Assembly (NCBI GenBank): GCA_018383195.1
Contig: JAGZOP010000001.1
Coordinates: 186,001-250,000 of the forward strand
Direction: 5' to 3'
Origin: Clostridiaceae bacterium
GTDB taxonomy: Bacteria > Bacillota > Clostridia > Oscillospirales > Butyricicoccaceae
DNA: 64,000 nucleotides
The position numbers and the translations under genes are program-made. The notes below the pieces were generated by a model. The model was given only the letters and a program-made list of their open reading frames with translations. It did no database searches and was not told the origin of the DNA. Position 1 is the first letter of the stretch. Each line of letters opens with the position of its first letter. Of this stretch, positions 26,453-33,944 are shown in pieces.

Positions 26453-26562
26453 GACCAGCTTCCCCCATGGAGCCGGTCGCGCACCAGCCGAAAAAGGACG
26501 CGTTCCAGCGTTTCCTCCCCTGCAAATTTCCATGTAACTTTTTCAAGCGGTTTCAAGTTCAT
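26449..26562 (-). CDS. Small ORF coupled to recombinase 2 (possible directionality factor)
   Basis: A 37-codon ORF starting MNLKPLEKVTWKFAGEETLE and ending LHGGSWS. It overlaps the recombinase start by ATGA and has the purine-rich ribosome site AAGGGGGGG. It shows no obvious similarity to the small ORF of element 1, but position and coupling are the same. It may be a recombination directionality factor specific to recombinase 2. No family recognised. Confidence 0.55.
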   Translation of the reverse strand: MNLKPLEKVTWKFAGEETLERVLFRLVRDRLHGGSWS

Positions 26563-26577
26563 CGCCCCCCCTTCTTC

Positions 26578-26587
26578 TCAGCTTATG
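26578..26587 (-). promoter_or_regulatory. CATAAGCTGA motif before recombinase 2 operon
   Basis: CATAAGCTGA directly upstream of the small ORF ribosome site; 9 of 10 bases match the motif at the same place in element 1. Sporulation -10 boxes begin CATA. No convincing -35. Confidence 0.3.
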
Positions 26588-26638
26588 CCCGGACCGCCTG
26601 TCCGCATGCACGATTTTCTGTACCTTTGTTCCATCCAC

Positions 26639-26643
26639 CGGGG
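26639..26643 (+). repeat. Right core site of element 2
   Basis: CGGGG, matching 21509-21513 in the same codon phase; marks the start of the last dpaA piece. Confidence 0.65.
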
Positions 26644-26783
26644 TGGATTTCACGGCTGCAAGCCAACTCGGGCGGCATGCGGTCTGGGCGCTGTCGCTTC
26701 CCGGCAAGGTCGCGCCGGTTTCGTCTGCACGCGCCATCCGTGACACCATCTACACCATTTTGCAGGAGGAGAACATTTTATGA
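26640..26783 (+). CDS. dpaA: Dipicolinate synthase subunit A, 3' piece (split gene, piece 3 of 3)
   Basis: Starting at the GGG shared with piece 2, the frame reads G-VDFTAASQLGRHAVWAL, then SLPGKVAPVSSARAIRDTI and ends EENIL-stop. The block LPGKVAPVSSA corresponds to LPGxVAPKTAG near the C-terminus of known DpaA. It supplies residues 247-293. The stop TGA (26781-26783) overlaps the dpaB start by ATGA, the usual coupling of the two subunits. The piece has no start codon in context and makes sense only once joined to piece 2. Confidence 0.88.
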   Translation, partial: GVDFTAASQLGRHAVWALSLPGKVAPVSSARAIRDTIYTILQEENIL

Positions 26784-27364
26784 CCGTACCCATTCGCCTT
26801 GGTTTTGCCATGACCGGTTCTTTCTGCACATTTTCACGGGTATTTTCCGTACTGGAGGAGATGATGCAGACCGGTCGTTACGAGATCACGCCAATTTTAT
26901 CGCACAACGCCGCAGCCATGGACAGCCGCTTCGGTTCCGCCGCTTCCATGCGCGAAAAGCTGGAGCACATCACCGGTCATCCGGCGCTCGACACCATTCA
27001 AGCCGTGGAGCCAATCGGCCCCAAAGGTTTGCTCGATGTCTTGGTCATTGCGCCGTGTACCGGAAATACGCTCGCAAAGCTTGCCTGTTCCGTAATCGAT
27101 ACACCGGTTACTATGGCGGCAAAAAGCCACCTGCGCCGCGACCGCCCCGTTGTGCTTGCCGTATCCACCAACGATGGGCTTTCCGGTTCTGCGGGCAATC
27201 TTGGAACGCTGCTCAACCGGCGCCATTACTATTTTGTCCCATTCGGGCAGGATGCGCCAACCGCAAAACCCCGCTCTCTGGTCGCGGATATGACACTGAT
27301 CCCTCAAACGGTCGAAGCGGCACTGTGCGGCGAGCAGATTCAGCCGATGCTCTATGCCCTGTGA
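26780..27364 (+). CDS. dpaB: Dipicolinate synthase subunit B
   Basis: A 194-residue flavoprotein-like subunit (SpoVFB family, about 200 residues). The start RLGFAMTGSFCTF matches the flavin-binding N-terminus of the family, and VIAPCTGNTLAKLACSVIDTPVTMAAKSHLR and STNDGLSGSAGNLGTLLNRRHYYFVPFGQD are near-diagnostic. With DpaA it forms dipicolinate synthase in the mother cell. It is intact but has no promoter of its own; the dpa promoter lies 13 kb upstream beyond two elements with opposed genes and terminators. Its expression should therefore also wait for excision. Confidence 0.95.
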   Translation: MTVPIRLGFAMTGSFCTFSRVFSVLEEMMQTGRYEITPILSHNAAAMDSRFGSAASMREKLEHITGHPALDTIQAVEPIGPKGLLDVLVIAPCTGNTLAKLACSVIDTPVTMAAKSHLRRDRPVVLAVSTNDGLSGSAGNLGTLLNRRHYYFVPFGQDAPTAKPRSLVADMTLIPQTVEAALCGEQIQPMLYAL

Positions 27365-27365
27365 C

Positions 27366-27398
27366 GCAGAAGCGCCTCCCAAACGGGAGGCGCTTCTG
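27366..27398 (+). terminator. Stem-loop after dpaB
   Basis: CAGAAGCGCCTCCC and GGGAGGCGCTTCTG form a 14-bp stem right after the dpaB stop. The following TAATCC is a poor U tract, so termination may be weak. Confidence 0.55.
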
Positions 27399-27414
27399 TA
27401 ATCCAAATTTTGTC

Positions 27415-27443
27415 TTGACAATTCTGCCGGAAGCCACTATAAT
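27415..27443 (+). promoter_or_regulatory. Consensus promoter of tRNA-Gly
   Basis: Perfect TTGACA (27415-27420), 17 bases, perfect TATAAT (27438-27443), 12 bases before the tRNA. Confidence 0.9.
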
Positions 27444-27455
27444 AAAAAAAGATTC

Positions 27456-27529
27456 GCGGGTGTAGTTCATCGGTAGAACGGCAGCTTCCCAAGCTGCATA
27501 GGTGGGTTCGACTCCCATCATCCGCTCCA
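27456..27529 (+). tRNA. tRNA-Gly(CCC)
   Basis: A 74-nt cloverleaf with the 3' CCA encoded. Acceptor GCGGGTG pairs with CATCCGC, the anticodon stem GCAGC/GCTGC encloses TTCCCAA with anticodon CCC, and the T loop is GGTTCGACTCC. It reads GGG glycine codons. Confidence 0.95.
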
Positions 27530-27534
27530 AAATA

Positions 27535-27585
27535 AAACCGGTGTAATCGTGTTCATTTTCACATGATTGCACCGGTTTTTTGCAT
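27535..27585 (+). terminator. Terminator of tRNA-Gly
   Basis: ACCGGTGTAATCGTG and a matching CACATGATTGCACCGGT arm, followed by TTTTTT. Confidence 0.85.
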
Positions 27586-27951
27586 TTTAATCGTACAATT
27601 ATATTCAAATATGCTGTATTTCGCCGTTCCTGCTCTGACCCAAAAGAACGGAAATTTACTATTTTGGCTGTCGTTTTCTTGTCTTGTTGGGGTCACTTAA
27701 TATGCTTGCAGCATATTTGGGACAGTTGGCATTTTGTTTGATAGATAAAAGCACCCCTATCCTCCGGATCAGAGAGGATAGGGGCTTTTGAGGATGCCGA
27801 TAGGTAAGTAACCTAACGATAAAACCATTATACCCTATGTCCCTTATTTTGACCGTCGAATGCTGTCGAATACGGTCAGTTTATTTTCGTGTACACCTTT
27901 CGTGTCAAGATTTCGATATGGAATCATCTATCCCCCCCCAAAAGGGTAAGC
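27586..27951. other. Non-coding region after tRNA-Gly
   Basis: No supported gene. A strong hairpin at 27747-27789 (CCCCTATCC with GGATAGGGG, A and T tracts on the two sides) looks like a bidirectional terminator but has no gene next to it. Region downstream of a tRNA gene with odd low-complexity stretches; it could be a decayed insertion, without proof. Confidence 0.4.
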
Positions 27952-28125
27952 TTAAAGCACAGTACGCTTTGCACCCTCCCGATAATATTTACACGCTGGC
28001 GACTCTGCAAACCGATGCTTGATACGTGGATACATACAATGTCCGCAATGTACACTATAATATCTTCTGCCGCTTTTGCGATAGTGCTGACAAAAGTGTA
28101 CGCAGAATTTGCAAGTTTCTTTCAA
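27952..28125 (-). CDS. Small Cys/His-rich protein
   Basis: A 57-codon ORF on the minus strand starting TTG at 28125 with AGGTG 6 bases upstream. It contains CKFCVHFCQHY, then YYSVHCGHCMYPRIKHR and ACKYY: two CxxC-like pairs plus extra Cys and His, as in small zinc-binding proteins of clostridia. It has a recognisable look of a conserved Ruminococcaceae hypothetical, but I cannot name a family. Isolated gene between tRNA-Gly and glutamine synthetase; no operon partner. GTG at 28134 is another start. Confidence 0.5.
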   Translation of the reverse strand: MKETCKFCVHFCQHYRKSGRRYYSVHCGHCMYPRIKHRFAESPACKYYREGAKRTVL

Positions 28126-28189
28126 TGAAATCACCTCACTTCAAGAATAACATATGATGCCGAAACGGTTCATCCCAAAGATGACTGCA

Positions 28190-28222
28190 AAAAAGCCTTC
28201 CCGAAAATGGGAAGGCTGTTCT
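28190..28222 (-). terminator. Terminator of glutamine synthetase gene
   Basis: AGCCTTCCC and GGGAAGGCT enclose GAAAAT, with an A tract on the plus strand giving a U tract on the minus transcript. Confidence 0.8.
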
Positions 28223-28226
28223 TCTC

Positions 28227-30323
28227 TTATACGTAAAACAGCATCTTGCCGTAGGTCGGCATGGGCCAGTCCTTTTCACCGATCATGGTTTCGAGCCGGT
28301 CGGTTACCGCGCGGGCAGCCTCCATTGCGCCGATTACATGGTCACGGTAATACTCCGCATAACTCTGCACATCGGTTTTCTCGGGCACTGCATCCATCGC
28401 CTTTTGCAGGACGGCACGGCGTTCGTACAGCTCGCCGATGAGCGCGGTCATCTCCCGTGCCATCTCCATTTCTGCGGGCGCTTCGATGCCGATTGACTTC
28501 TTAACCGCAACGCCGCCGGCAATCTTATTGGAATACTCCACGCACGCCGGAAGAATCTGACGCGACAGCATTTCAAGCATAGTCAGCGCTTCGATGTTGA
28601 TGGTCTTGGCATACTCCTCGAGCAGGATTTCCGCGCGAGACTGTACCTCAGTCGCGGTGCAGATGCCATGACGTGCAAACAGCTTGACATTCTTGTCGTC
28701 GGTGTAATGCTTCAGCGCATCCGGGGTGGTGCGCAGGTTGAGCAGACCGCGCTGCGCGGCTGCCTCCTGCCACTCGTCACTGTATCCGTTGCCGTTGAAG
28801 ATGATGTGACGGTGATCCTTCAGTTCACGCTGCACAAGCGCTGCAAGTGCGGTATCAAAGTTCGCAGCAGCCTCCAGTTCATCGGCAAACTGGCGCAGCG
28901 ACTCAGCAACTGCCGTATTCAGGATGAAGTTGGTGCACGCAATGTTAAAGGACGAACCCGGCATACGGAACTCAAACTTGTTGCCCGTAAACGCAAACGG
29001 CGAGGTGCGGTTGCGGTCAGTCGTGTCCTTCGGGATGGGCGGCAGCGCGGAAACGCCGATGTTCATCATGGTCTTTTCCACATCGGTGTAATCGGTGCCG
29101 CGCACCAGAGAATCCAAAATGGCTTCCAGCTCGTCGCCGACAAACATAGAGATAATCGCGGGAGGCGCCTCGGCAGCGCCCAAACGATGGTCATTGCCCG
29201 CAGAAGCCGCCGAAATGCGCAGCAAATCCTGATATTCGTCTACGCCCTTAATCACCGCAGTCAAAAACAGCAAAAACTGTGCGTTGGAATGCGGGGTCGA
29301 GCCCGGCTCAAGCAGATTTTCGCCGCGGTCAGTGGACAGCGACCAGTTGTTGTGCTTGCCTGAGCCGTTGATGCCCTGGAACGGCTTCTCATGCAGCAGG
29401 CACACAAACCCATGGCGGTCTGCGACGCGCTTCATGACCTCCATGGTCAGCTGATTGTGGTCGGTCGCAATATTGGTAGTCTCGAAGATGGGCGCCATCT
29501 CATGCTGGCAGGGCGCAGCCTCGTTGTGCTCGGTCTTGGAGAGCACGCCGAGCTTCCACAGCTCATCGTCCAGCTCTTCCATGAACGCCTTGACGCGCGG
29601 ACGGATGGAGCCAAAGTAATGGTCCTCCATCTCCTGCCCCTTGGGCGCCATCGCGCCGAACAGCGTGCGGCCGGTGAAAATCAAATCCTTGCGCTTGGCG
29701 TAATCCTCCTTGTTGATGAGGAAATATTCCTGCTCCGCGCCCACGGTGGTGTTCACGCGGCGCACATCCTTGCCGAACAGCCGGAGCACGCGGCACGCCT
29801 GCTTACTGATGGCGTCCATGGAGCGCAGCAGCGGGATTTTCTTGTCCAGCCCCTCGCCGGTGTACGAGCAGAACGCAGTCGGGATGCACAAAGTATTGTC
29901 CTTGATGAACGCATAGGAGGTCGGGTCCCATGCCGTGTAGCCGCGCGCCTCAAAGGTCGCGCGCAGACCGCCCGACGGGAAGGAGGACGCATCCGGCTCG
30001 CCCTTGATCAGCTCTTTGCCGGAAAACTCCATAATGACGCCGCAGCTGCCCTCAGGCGAAATAAAACTGTCATGCTTTTCCGCCGTAATGCCGGTCATGG
30101 GCTGGAACCAATGGGTAAAATGGGTCGCGCCCTTGGAGATCGCCCAGTCCTTCATCGCGTTGGCGACCACGTTTGCAATCGCGGGGTCAATCGCGCTGCC
30201 TTCGTCCACCGTCTTTTTGAGCGCCTTGTAAACGTCCTTTGGGAGCTGCTCCTTCATGACATTCTCATTAAAAACCATGCTGCCGAAATATTCCGGCACC
30301 CGTTTTGCCGCGTAGGTATCCAT
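28227..30323 (-). CDS. glnN: Glutamine synthetase, type III
   Basis: A 698-residue GSIII, the large form common in Bacteroides and clostridia, which makes glutamine from glutamate, ammonia and ATP. Landmarks include VPEYFGSMVFNENVM at the start, GAEQEYFLINKE (metal-binding glutamates), NEAAPCQHEMAP, HEKPFQGINGSGKHNNWSL and ENLLEPG. Length equals the usual 700. ATG 30323 was chosen for GGGAGG upstream; longer frames to 30551 lack resemblance. A good promoter lies at 30426-30455. Confidence 0.95.
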   Translation of the reverse strand: MDTYAAKRVPEYFGSMVFNENVMKEQLPKDVYKALKKTVDEGSAIDPAIANVVANAMKDWAISKGATHFTHWFQPMTGITAEKHDSFISPEGSCGVIMEFSGKELIKGEPDASSFPSGGLRATFEARGYTAWDPTSYAFIKDNTLCIPTAFCSYTGEGLDKKIPLLRSMDAISKQACRVLRLFGKDVRRVNTTVGAEQEYFLINKEDYAKRKDLIFTGRTLFGAMAPKGQEMEDHYFGSIRPRVKAFMEELDDELWKLGVLSKTEHNEAAPCQHEMAPIFETTNIATDHNQLTMEVMKRVADRHGFVCLLHEKPFQGINGSGKHNNWSLSTDRGENLLEPGSTPHSNAQFLLFLTAVIKGVDEYQDLLRISAASAGNDHRLGAAEAPPAIISMFVGDELEAILDSLVRGTDYTDVEKTMMNIGVSALPPIPKDTTDRNRTSPFAFTGNKFEFRMPGSSFNIACTNFILNTAVAESLRQFADELEAAANFDTALAALVQRELKDHRHIIFNGNGYSDEWQEAAAQRGLLNLRTTPDALKHYTDDKNVKLFARHGICTATEVQSRAEILLEEYAKTINIEALTMLEMLSRQILPACVEYSNKIAGGVAVKKSIGIEAPAEMEMAREMTALIGELYERRAVLQKAMDAVPEKTDVQSYAEYYRDHVIGAMEAARAVTDRLETMIGEKDWPMPTYGKMLFYV

Positions 30324-30425
30324 ACTCAAAACCTCCCTGTATCTTGAAAGATCAATCGTTTTTCCATCGTCAGCCGGGCAGACGCGCCGCATTGGCAGCC
30401 TCCGCACCGGAAAAATACTGTATTC

Positions 30426-30455
30426 ATTATAAATTTCCCGCTCCGTCCGCGTCAA
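30426..30455 (-). promoter_or_regulatory. Promoter of glnN
   Basis: TTGACG (30450-30455), 18 bases, TATAAT (30426-30431) on the minus strand, about 100 bases before the start. Confidence 0.7.
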
Positions 30456-30716
30456 GCAAACCACGGTCAAATCTTGCCCCGCTGTGCAGATTCCACGCAT
30501 TTCACAAGAACACAAAGGCATCCCAGCTGATTCTATGCAAATTGCGCACATTTTACCAAATGCCCAACGCGTCCCCTGCTTGTTCTCCGAATTTTCTGCC
30601 GCGCCCCTTTATTTCCCGCGTCCGGAATGCTATAATAGGGGGCGAAACGGTGCGCTGTGTGTCAAACCTGCGCGCCTTTCTAAAGATTACACTTCCGCAA
30701 AGGAGCGATATTTTTC

Positions 30717-31562
30717 ATGAAGCTTCCCTTTACAAAAATGCACGGCTGCGGCAATGATTATGTATATTTCAACTGCTTCGCTCATCCGGTGAACAATCCT
30801 GAGGAGCTTGCGGTGCGCCTGTCCGACCATCACTTCAGCATCGGCGGCGACGGCGTCATCCTGATCTGCCCCTCCGATGTTGCAGACGCAAAAATGCGCA
30901 TGTTTAACGCCGACGGCTCCGAGGGAAAAATGTGCGGCAACGGCATCCGCTGTGTCGGCAAATACCTGTACGACAACAACATGGTGGACGGCAAGACCGA
31001 AATCACCGTTGAAACCCTCAGCGGCATCAAAACCCTGATTCTGCACCCGGAACACGGCAAGGTGCAGACCGTGCGCGTCGATATGGGTCCCGCCATGCTG
31101 AAACCCGCGCAGATTCCGGTTTATCTGGACGGCAGCCGCATTGTAGACGAGCCGCTCGTCATCGATGAAAAGGTCTACCACATCACCTGTGTGTCCATGG
31201 GCAATCCCCATTGCATCGTATTCATCAAAGAGGACGTCGATGCCCTCGACCTCGCGCGCCTCGGTCCCAAATTTGAACACAATGCGCTCTTTCCCGAGCG
31301 TGTAAACACCGAATTTGTCAATATCCTGCCCGACGGCACCCTGAAAATGCGTGTTTGGGAGCGCGGCAGCGGGGAGACTTGGGCGTGCGGTACCGGCGCA
31401 TGCGCGGTCGGCGTGACCGCTGTGCTGCGTGGGCTCGCCGCCAAAGGCGATGACATTCTCGTGCATCTGCGCGGCGGCGACCTGACCATCCGCTATACCG
31501 ATGAAACCGTATTCATGACCGGTCCTGCTACCACTGTTTTTGAAGGCATCATCGAAGTATAA
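30717..31562 (+). CDS. dapF: Diaminopimelate epimerase
   Basis: A 281-residue enzyme converting LL- to meso-diaminopimelate for lysine and peptidoglycan synthesis. Both catalytic cysteines are present: one in GKMCGNGIRCVGKYL, the other in GETWACGTGACAVG. KMHGCGNDYVYFNC at the start is also typical. Ribosome site AAAGGAGCG is upstream. A -10 box TATAAT lies at 30631-30636. Followed by a HAD phosphatase and a permease in the same direction. Confidence 0.96.
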   Translation: MKLPFTKMHGCGNDYVYFNCFAHPVNNPEELAVRLSDHHFSIGGDGVILICPSDVADAKMRMFNADGSEGKMCGNGIRCVGKYLYDNNMVDGKTEITVETLSGIKTLILHPEHGKVQTVRVDMGPAMLKPAQIPVYLDGSRIVDEPLVIDEKVYHITCVSMGNPHCIVFIKEDVDALDLARLGPKFEHNALFPERVNTEFVNILPDGTLKMRVWERGSGETWACGTGACAVGVTAVLRGLAAKGDDILVHLRGGDLTIRYTDETVFMTGPATTVFEGIIEV

Positions 31563-31617
31563 GACCAACCGACCTGCGGCGAGGTTTTCTCGCCGCTTTG
31601 CTTTGAGGAAAACCATC

Positions 31618-32271
31618 ATGTATCAATATCTTCTCTTTGATCTGGACGGCACGCTGACCGATTCCCAGGAAGGCATCACCCGCTCGGTCGATTATGCCCT
31701 GCGCACGGTCGCGGGCATTGAAACCGCAGATTTATCCACTCTGACCCCGTACATTGGTCCCCCGCTTGTGGATGGCTTTATGGACAACCATCATCTCGAC
31801 CATGACACGGCGGTGCGCTGCACAAGCGCCTACCGTGAACGCTACCGCGAGGTTGGACTGTTCGAAAACCGCGTCTATGACGGCATCCCTGAGGCGCTCG
31901 AGCGCCTGCACCGCGCAGGCTGCAAACTTGCGCTCGCAACCTCCAAACCCGAAACCTTTGCCGTGCGCATCCTCGATCATTTTGGTCTTACCCAGTATTT
32001 TGATGTCATCTGCGGCGCAACTATGGACGGCCGTATCTCTCAAAAAGATGAGGTCGTGAGCGAAACCCTGCGCCGTCTCGTAAACCCCACTCCCGAGCAG
32101 ACCATTATGATTGGAGACCGCCTGCACGATGTGCTTGGTGCAAAAAAACACGGTCTTAAATGCCTCGGTGTGCTGTTCGGCTTTGGCTCAGAAGATGAAC
32201 TGCGCGAAGCCGGCGCATATGCACTCGCCGAATCGCCGCGCGCCATGGCGGACTGGCTGCTTGCCCCATGA
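31618..32271 (+). CDS. HAD-family phosphatase (phosphoglycolate-phosphatase-like)
   Basis: A 217-residue HAD hydrolase, subfamily IA. Motif I is LLFDLDGTLTDSQEG, motif II the Thr/Ser in LALATSKPE, motif III and IV the Lys and IMIGDRLHDVLGAKKHG. The cap lies between motifs I and II. The substrate is unclear; relatives include GPH/PpaX and nucleotidases. ATG 31618 follows TGAGGAAAA. The stop overlaps the permease start (ATGA). Confidence 0.88.
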   Translation: MYQYLLFDLDGTLTDSQEGITRSVDYALRTVAGIETADLSTLTPYIGPPLVDGFMDNHHLDHDTAVRCTSAYRERYREVGLFENRVYDGIPEALERLHRAGCKLALATSKPETFAVRILDHFGLTQYFDVICGATMDGRISQKDEVVSETLRRLVNPTPEQTIMIGDRLHDVLGAKKHGLKCLGVLFGFGSEDELREAGAYALAESPRAMADWLLAP

Positions 32272-33149
32272 AAACACACCGGTACAGCCTGATGATCGCG
32301 GGCGCAGGCATCCTATGGGGACTGATTTCTGTCTTTTTCAAACTGCTGTCCGCTGCCGGACTGGACGGTTTTCAAACCATTGCGGTGCGGTTTGGATTTT
32401 CTGCGGTTTTGCTTTTCATCTGGCTGATCGTGCGCAATCCCAATCTGCTGCGCATCCGCCATCCTATTCATCTTTTGTACTTTATGGGTACCGGAATCCT
32501 GAGCCTCGCGGCGTTCAATTTTTGCTATTATACCGCCATTGATCTGGCAGGAGTATCGGTTGCTGCCCTGCTGCTGTATACCGCACCGGCGTTTGTGATT
32601 GTTTTCTCCCGTCTGCTGTTTGGAGAGGCGCTAACCCGCCGCAAGGTTGTCGCGCTCACGCTGACCATCGCAGGCTGCGCATGCATGTCAGGCGCCTTGG
32701 GCGGTTCGCTCACTATCCCAACGACTGCCCTGCTCTATGGTCTTGGTTCTGGGCTCGGTTATGCGCTCTATTCCATCTTCGGCAAGCTTGCACTGCGGGA
32801 TTATGCTCCTGAAACCGTAACTGCATACTCTTTCGCATTCGCAGCGTTGGGACTGATTCCGCTCAGCCATCCGGGTGAACTACTGCCGCGTCTGATGGAG
32901 CTGGATATTCTGCTGCCCGGCATCGGACTCGCGCTGCTGTGCACAGTTGGTGCATATCTGCTTTATACGAGTGGACTGACCCATGTCGATGCCGGACAGG
33001 CTTCGATTTTAGCGACGGTAGAGCCAGTGGTTGCCGCACTGCTCGGATTTTTTGCATTTCACGAAAGTGCAACCACTGCAAAGCTCACCGGCATTGTTTT
33101 GATTCTCGGCGCGATTGTGCTGGCAAGCCTTCCGGAACGCAGACAGTAA
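32268..33149 (+). CDS. EamA/DMT-family permease
   Basis: A 293-residue membrane protein with about ten helices, arranged as two EamA repeats (residues about 5-140 and 150-285). It starts RYSLMIAGAGILWGLISVFFK, typical of the family; the second repeat ends VAALLGFFAFHES. The family exports metabolites or amino acids; substrate unknown. Coupled by ATGA to the HAD phosphatase gene. Confidence 0.88.
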   Translation: MKTHRYSLMIAGAGILWGLISVFFKLLSAAGLDGFQTIAVRFGFSAVLLFIWLIVRNPNLLRIRHPIHLLYFMGTGILSLAAFNFCYYTAIDLAGVSVAALLLYTAPAFVIVFSRLLFGEALTRRKVVALTLTIAGCACMSGALGGSLTIPTTALLYGLGSGLGYALYSIFGKLALRDYAPETVTAYSFAFAALGLIPLSHPGELLPRLMELDILLPGIGLALLCTVGAYLLYTSGLTHVDAGQASILATVEPVVAALLGFFAFHESATTAKLTGIVLILGAIVLASLPERRQ

Positions 33150-33223
33150 AAACGAGCCGGTTTGGTAATGAAAAACGGCATCACAAGAACGTGTCTACGT
33201 CTCTGCCGTTTGCTTTGCTATGT

Positions 33224-33264
33224 AAAAAGAAGGAGAGGAACCAAGGTTCCTCTCCTTCTTTTTG
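33224..33264 (+). terminator. Terminator after the EamA permease
   Basis: GAAGGAGAGGAACC and GGTTCCTCTCCTTC form a perfect 14-bp stem followed by TTTTT. Confidence 0.9.
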
Positions 33265-33270
33265 AATCAT

Positions 33271-33709
33271 CCTCTCCTCCTTAGCGCAGGCTCACGCTTT
33301 TTTCTCCGAAAAAAGCTACCCCGCCATCCAGAGGGCACGGATTTACGAGAAAATAGGTTTTCCGTTTTGTGAAAATATTCCACAAAGACGCCCGTGCGAG
33401 CCGCTATAAAAGGGTGATGCTTTGGGGAACGAGGTACCGGCGGTATCGGGACTGGCGCAGCTTCGTGCCGCTAGTCGCTGGTGCGAGCCAGCCCACAGCG
33501 CGCCGCAGCGACCAGCGGCAAAAGCTACACACGCAAATAAGTCTGCACCTATACGCGGCACGCACACTTAAAATAGCGGTTCGCGTCCGCGTCTGCGTGC
33601 GGCATTCGACCAAAACGGAAAACTATTTGCGCGTACCTGCGCACGCGCCGCATGACCGGGTAGCATTTTCTGTGAAAATGCGTAGGTCTGGACAGGAGGG
33701 ATAGGGAGA
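33271..33709. repeat. Large imperfect palindrome (two inverted repeat copies)
   Basis: About 440 bases are symmetrical around position 33490. Matching pairs include GCTACCC at 33315-33321 with GGGTAGC at 33658-33664; TTTTCCGTTTTG at 33358-33369 with CAAAACGGAAAA at 33611-33622; CCGCTAT at 33401-33407 with ATAGCGG at 33573-33579; and a 14-bp stem GCCGCTAGTCGCTG with CAGCGACCAGCGGC (33467-33519). Each arm also has its own small hairpin at equal distance (33296-33315 and 33663-33681). No coding gene is supported. It fills most of a convergent intergenic region between two terminators. Confidence 0.7.
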
Positions 33710-33713
33710 TTTC

Positions 33714-33752
33714 AAAAAAGGGCAAGGGAAACTGGGTTCCATTGCCCTTTTT
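33714..33752. terminator. Bidirectional terminator-like hairpin
   Basis: AAAAAAGGGCAAGGGAA and TTCCATTGCCCTTTTT. It lies at the right edge of the large palindrome; which transcript it serves is unclear. Confidence 0.65.
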
Positions 33753-33868
33753 GGCAGTATGAAGCCTGCCCGCGGAGAATGCATTCCTGTTTGGGGTATG
33801 TACCTTTCCGGCGACATGCTTCGCAGAACCGCCGCAAACACTTCCCACAGGCACCCTCCTCTTTCCAG

Positions 33869-33907
33869 AAAAACACGAAAACAGCGCGGATCTAACGATC
33901 CGCGCTG
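33869..33907 (-). terminator. Terminator of the cytidylate-kinase-like gene
   Basis: CAGCGCGGATC and GATCCGCGCTG enclose four bases; the minus transcript continues into TTTTCGTGTTTTTC. Confidence 0.7.
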
Positions 33908-33944
33908 CCTCTCTCCCTCTCTTTTCTCAGTCAACTGGCTCTAT

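Larger units (their letters stand above)
21509..26643. mobile_element. Skin-like intervening element 2 in dpaA (about 5.1 kb)
   Basis: Bounded by CGGGG at 21509-21513 and 26639-26643, within the looser match CCNNCGGGGNGG and the same codon phase. Removing 5130 bases joins LASKPGG to VDFTAASQLG, restoring the DpaA C-terminus. It carries a TAXI-TRAP permease and binding protein, a 37-codon ORF and a serine recombinase unlike that of element 1. All genes lie on the minus strand. The core is short, as is usual for serine recombinases, so the exact crossover is less certain than for element 1. Confidence 0.8.

Noticed and set aside
14245..26643. Group II intron or inteins splitting dpaA
   Set aside because: No reverse transcriptase/maturase, no intron domain V hairpin, no intein motifs; each insert instead encodes a serine recombinase and cargo.
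27213..27608. Minus-strand ORF with MMGVEPTYAAWEAAVLPMNYTR
   Set aside because: This is the well-known false protein read from the complement of a tRNA-Gly gene (27456-27529).
33271..33709. RNase P, 6S or tmRNA gene
   Set aside because: None of the conserved core sequences of those RNAs is present on either strand.
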